This document shows positions 63,114 to 64,000 of a DNA stretch of 64,000 bases, piece after piece. The position numbers and the translations under genes are program-made. The notes under the pieces were generated by a model. That model had not been told where the DNA came from and searched no databases. It saw only the letters and a list, made by a program, of their open reading frames with translations. The stretch comes from DSVZ01 sp037439785. Lineage in GTDB: Bacteria; Verrucomicrobiota; Verrucomicrobiia; Limisphaerales; J093. The DNA is taken from the NCBI GenBank assembly GCA_037439785.1, contig JBBIVJ010000027.1, positions 1 through 64,000 of the forward strand. Direction: 5' to 3'. Positions within the stretch are counted from its first letter, which is position 1. Each line of letters starts with the position of its first letter.

Positions 63114-64000
63114 GCGAGGTCCAGGCGGCGGAGGGCTTCGAGGGCGCGCCGCAGGCGGGTGGCGAAGTCGCGCCGGTCCTGGGCGGAGCCGGTCGGAGCG
63201 TAGCGGGCCTGGTTGCAGGTCTGGAAGAGGGCGTGCAGTTCGGTCAACAACGGCTCGGGCGCCCCGCGGGGGCGCAGGTGCTCGTCCAGAACGGCCTCGG
63301 TGATGGCGGCGGCCGGGAGGTCGAGCCGTTCTCCCAGTTGCTCCTGGAGGAGGTCGCAGGCCAGGGCGAAGAAGGGGGCGGTGTCGCGGCTTTCCGCCAG
63401 TCGCTCCAGCTCCTGGAGGCCCGTGCGCACGCGGCGGGTGACGGTGCGACGGCGGAGCTGGCGGGGGTTGGCGGCCAGGTGTTCGGCCCGCTTGCGCCGG
63501 GTCAGCACGGCCAGCCAGACGACGACCGGCAACACCAGGGTGACGAGGGAGGCGGGCCGCGCGGCCCCGGCCGGGCCCACGGCCACCAGCGGCTCGAGCC
63601 GGGCCTTGAGATGCACGATGTCGCGGGCCGGCGGCGGGGTGTCGGCGGCGGACCAGGCGGGGGTGCGGTGGCCCACCGGCCGAACCAGCAGGGGGATGGG
63701 CGGGTGTTCGCGGCTCACGTAGGTTTGGTTGACCGGGTCGAAGAAGCTGAAGGCCAGTGCCGGCACGGCACGGACCTCGGCGTTTTGGGGGATGAGGTCA
63801 TACTCGAGGACCTTGACCCCCTCCAGGCCGAGGGCGTCGGTGTAGTCCACGCGGGTCTGGGCGGGGTACACACGGAAATCGGTCCAGCCGTCCAGCGGGG
63901 GCAGGGTCAGGCCGGCGAGCGCGCCGCGGCCCTGGATTTGGACGCGCAGCCGGATTGGTTCGCCGACCGCGACGTTGGTGGGGGCGGCGGTGGCTTCGAG
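63110..64000 (-). CDS. BatD-like protein, 5' end outside the window
   Basis: The frame stays open to the right edge of the window, so only the C-terminal 296 residues are visible. The visible start (VAVGEPIRLRVQIQGRGALAGLTLPPL, then KVLEYDLIPQNAEVRAVPAL) matches the repeated beta domains of BatD. A single membrane segment (SLVTLVLPVVVWLAVL) and a cytoplasmic helical tail (LRRALEALRRLD) follow. BatD works with BatA, BatB, BatC and BatE and a MoxR ATPase in envelope stress or oxygen tolerance; those genes should lie beyond the window. Confidence 0.85.
   Translation of the reverse strand, partial: LEATAAPTNVAVGEPIRLRVQIQGRGALAGLTLPPLDGWTDFRVYPAQTRVDYTDALGLEGVKVLEYDLIPQNAEVRAVPALAFSFFDPVNQTYVSREHPPIPLLVRPVGHRTPAWSAADTPPPARDIVHLKARLEPLVAVGPAGAARPASLVTLVLPVVVWLAVLTRRKRAEHLAANPRQLRRRTVTRRVRTGLQELERLAESRDTAPFFALACDLLQEQLGERLDLPAAAITEAVLDEHLRPRGAPEPLLTELHALFQTCNQARYAPTGSAQDRRDFATRLRRALEALRRLDLA

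Overview
The window looks like a piece of a high-GC verrucomicrobial chromosome, most like the Limisphaera/Pedosphaera side of the phylum. That placement is inference. It rests on PEP-CTERM and choice-of-anchor M secreted proteins, a pseudopilin-like secreted protein, DUF1080, ThuA/PmoA and cytochrome-type giant proteins typical of the PVC group, and intergenic regions packed with small repeats. Nothing looks like a plasmid or prophage.

Layout. 0-4.9 kb: two secreted proteins, a Kef-type antiporter, then about 1.2 kb of repeats and the wreck of an M19 dipeptidase gene. 4.9-7.2 kb: leuA with a candidate leucine attenuator, and tRNA-Tyr. 7.6-11.9 kb: a tightly overlapping minus-strand operon nadC-birA-coaX-aroK-queG. 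12.1-18.8 kb: a Tat-exported oxidoreductase, a HEAT-repeat protein, mutL with a heptanucleotide array inside the gene, and a DUF1080 protein. 19.1-20.9 kb: a compact type II restriction-modification pair. 21.2-26.3 kb: gcvH, serine acetyltransferase, family 4 uracil-DNA glycosylase and a membrane-fused spermidine-synthase-like protein. 26.4-34.9 kb: a run of secreted proteins ending in a frameshifted giant c-type cytochrome gene. 34.9-38.3 kb: ThuA/PmoA protein and purB. 38.5-44.2 kb: a hybrid histidine kinase, a KaiC-like ATPase and citrate synthase. 44.5-50.1 kb: a small protein, a class V aminotransferase, a D-2-hydroxyacid dehydrogenase and a large secreted protein. 50.2-56.1 kb: a frameshifted aldolase-like gene, a transposase-derived protein and metH behind a perfect operator-like palindrome. 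56.3-64 kb: tRNA-Leu, a small conserved protein, a two-component pair with a sensory beta-propeller, a B12-binding radical SAM protein and the end of a Bat-type operon.

Most coding capacity is housekeeping: leucine, methionine, serine/cysteine, NAD, CoA and shikimate precursors, purines, queuosine, the TCA cycle and DNA repair. This is interleaved with exported proteins of unknown substrate. The most unusual features are (i) tandem 7-nt repeat arrays of several unrelated sequences, one of them in frame inside mutL; (ii) GTAG-headed inverted REP/BIME-like elements between convergent genes; (iii) the leuA leader with its own Leu-rich peptide; (iv) the palindrome upstream of metH; and (v) a KaiC homologue with altered phospho-sites next to a kinase whose receiver lacks its aspartate.
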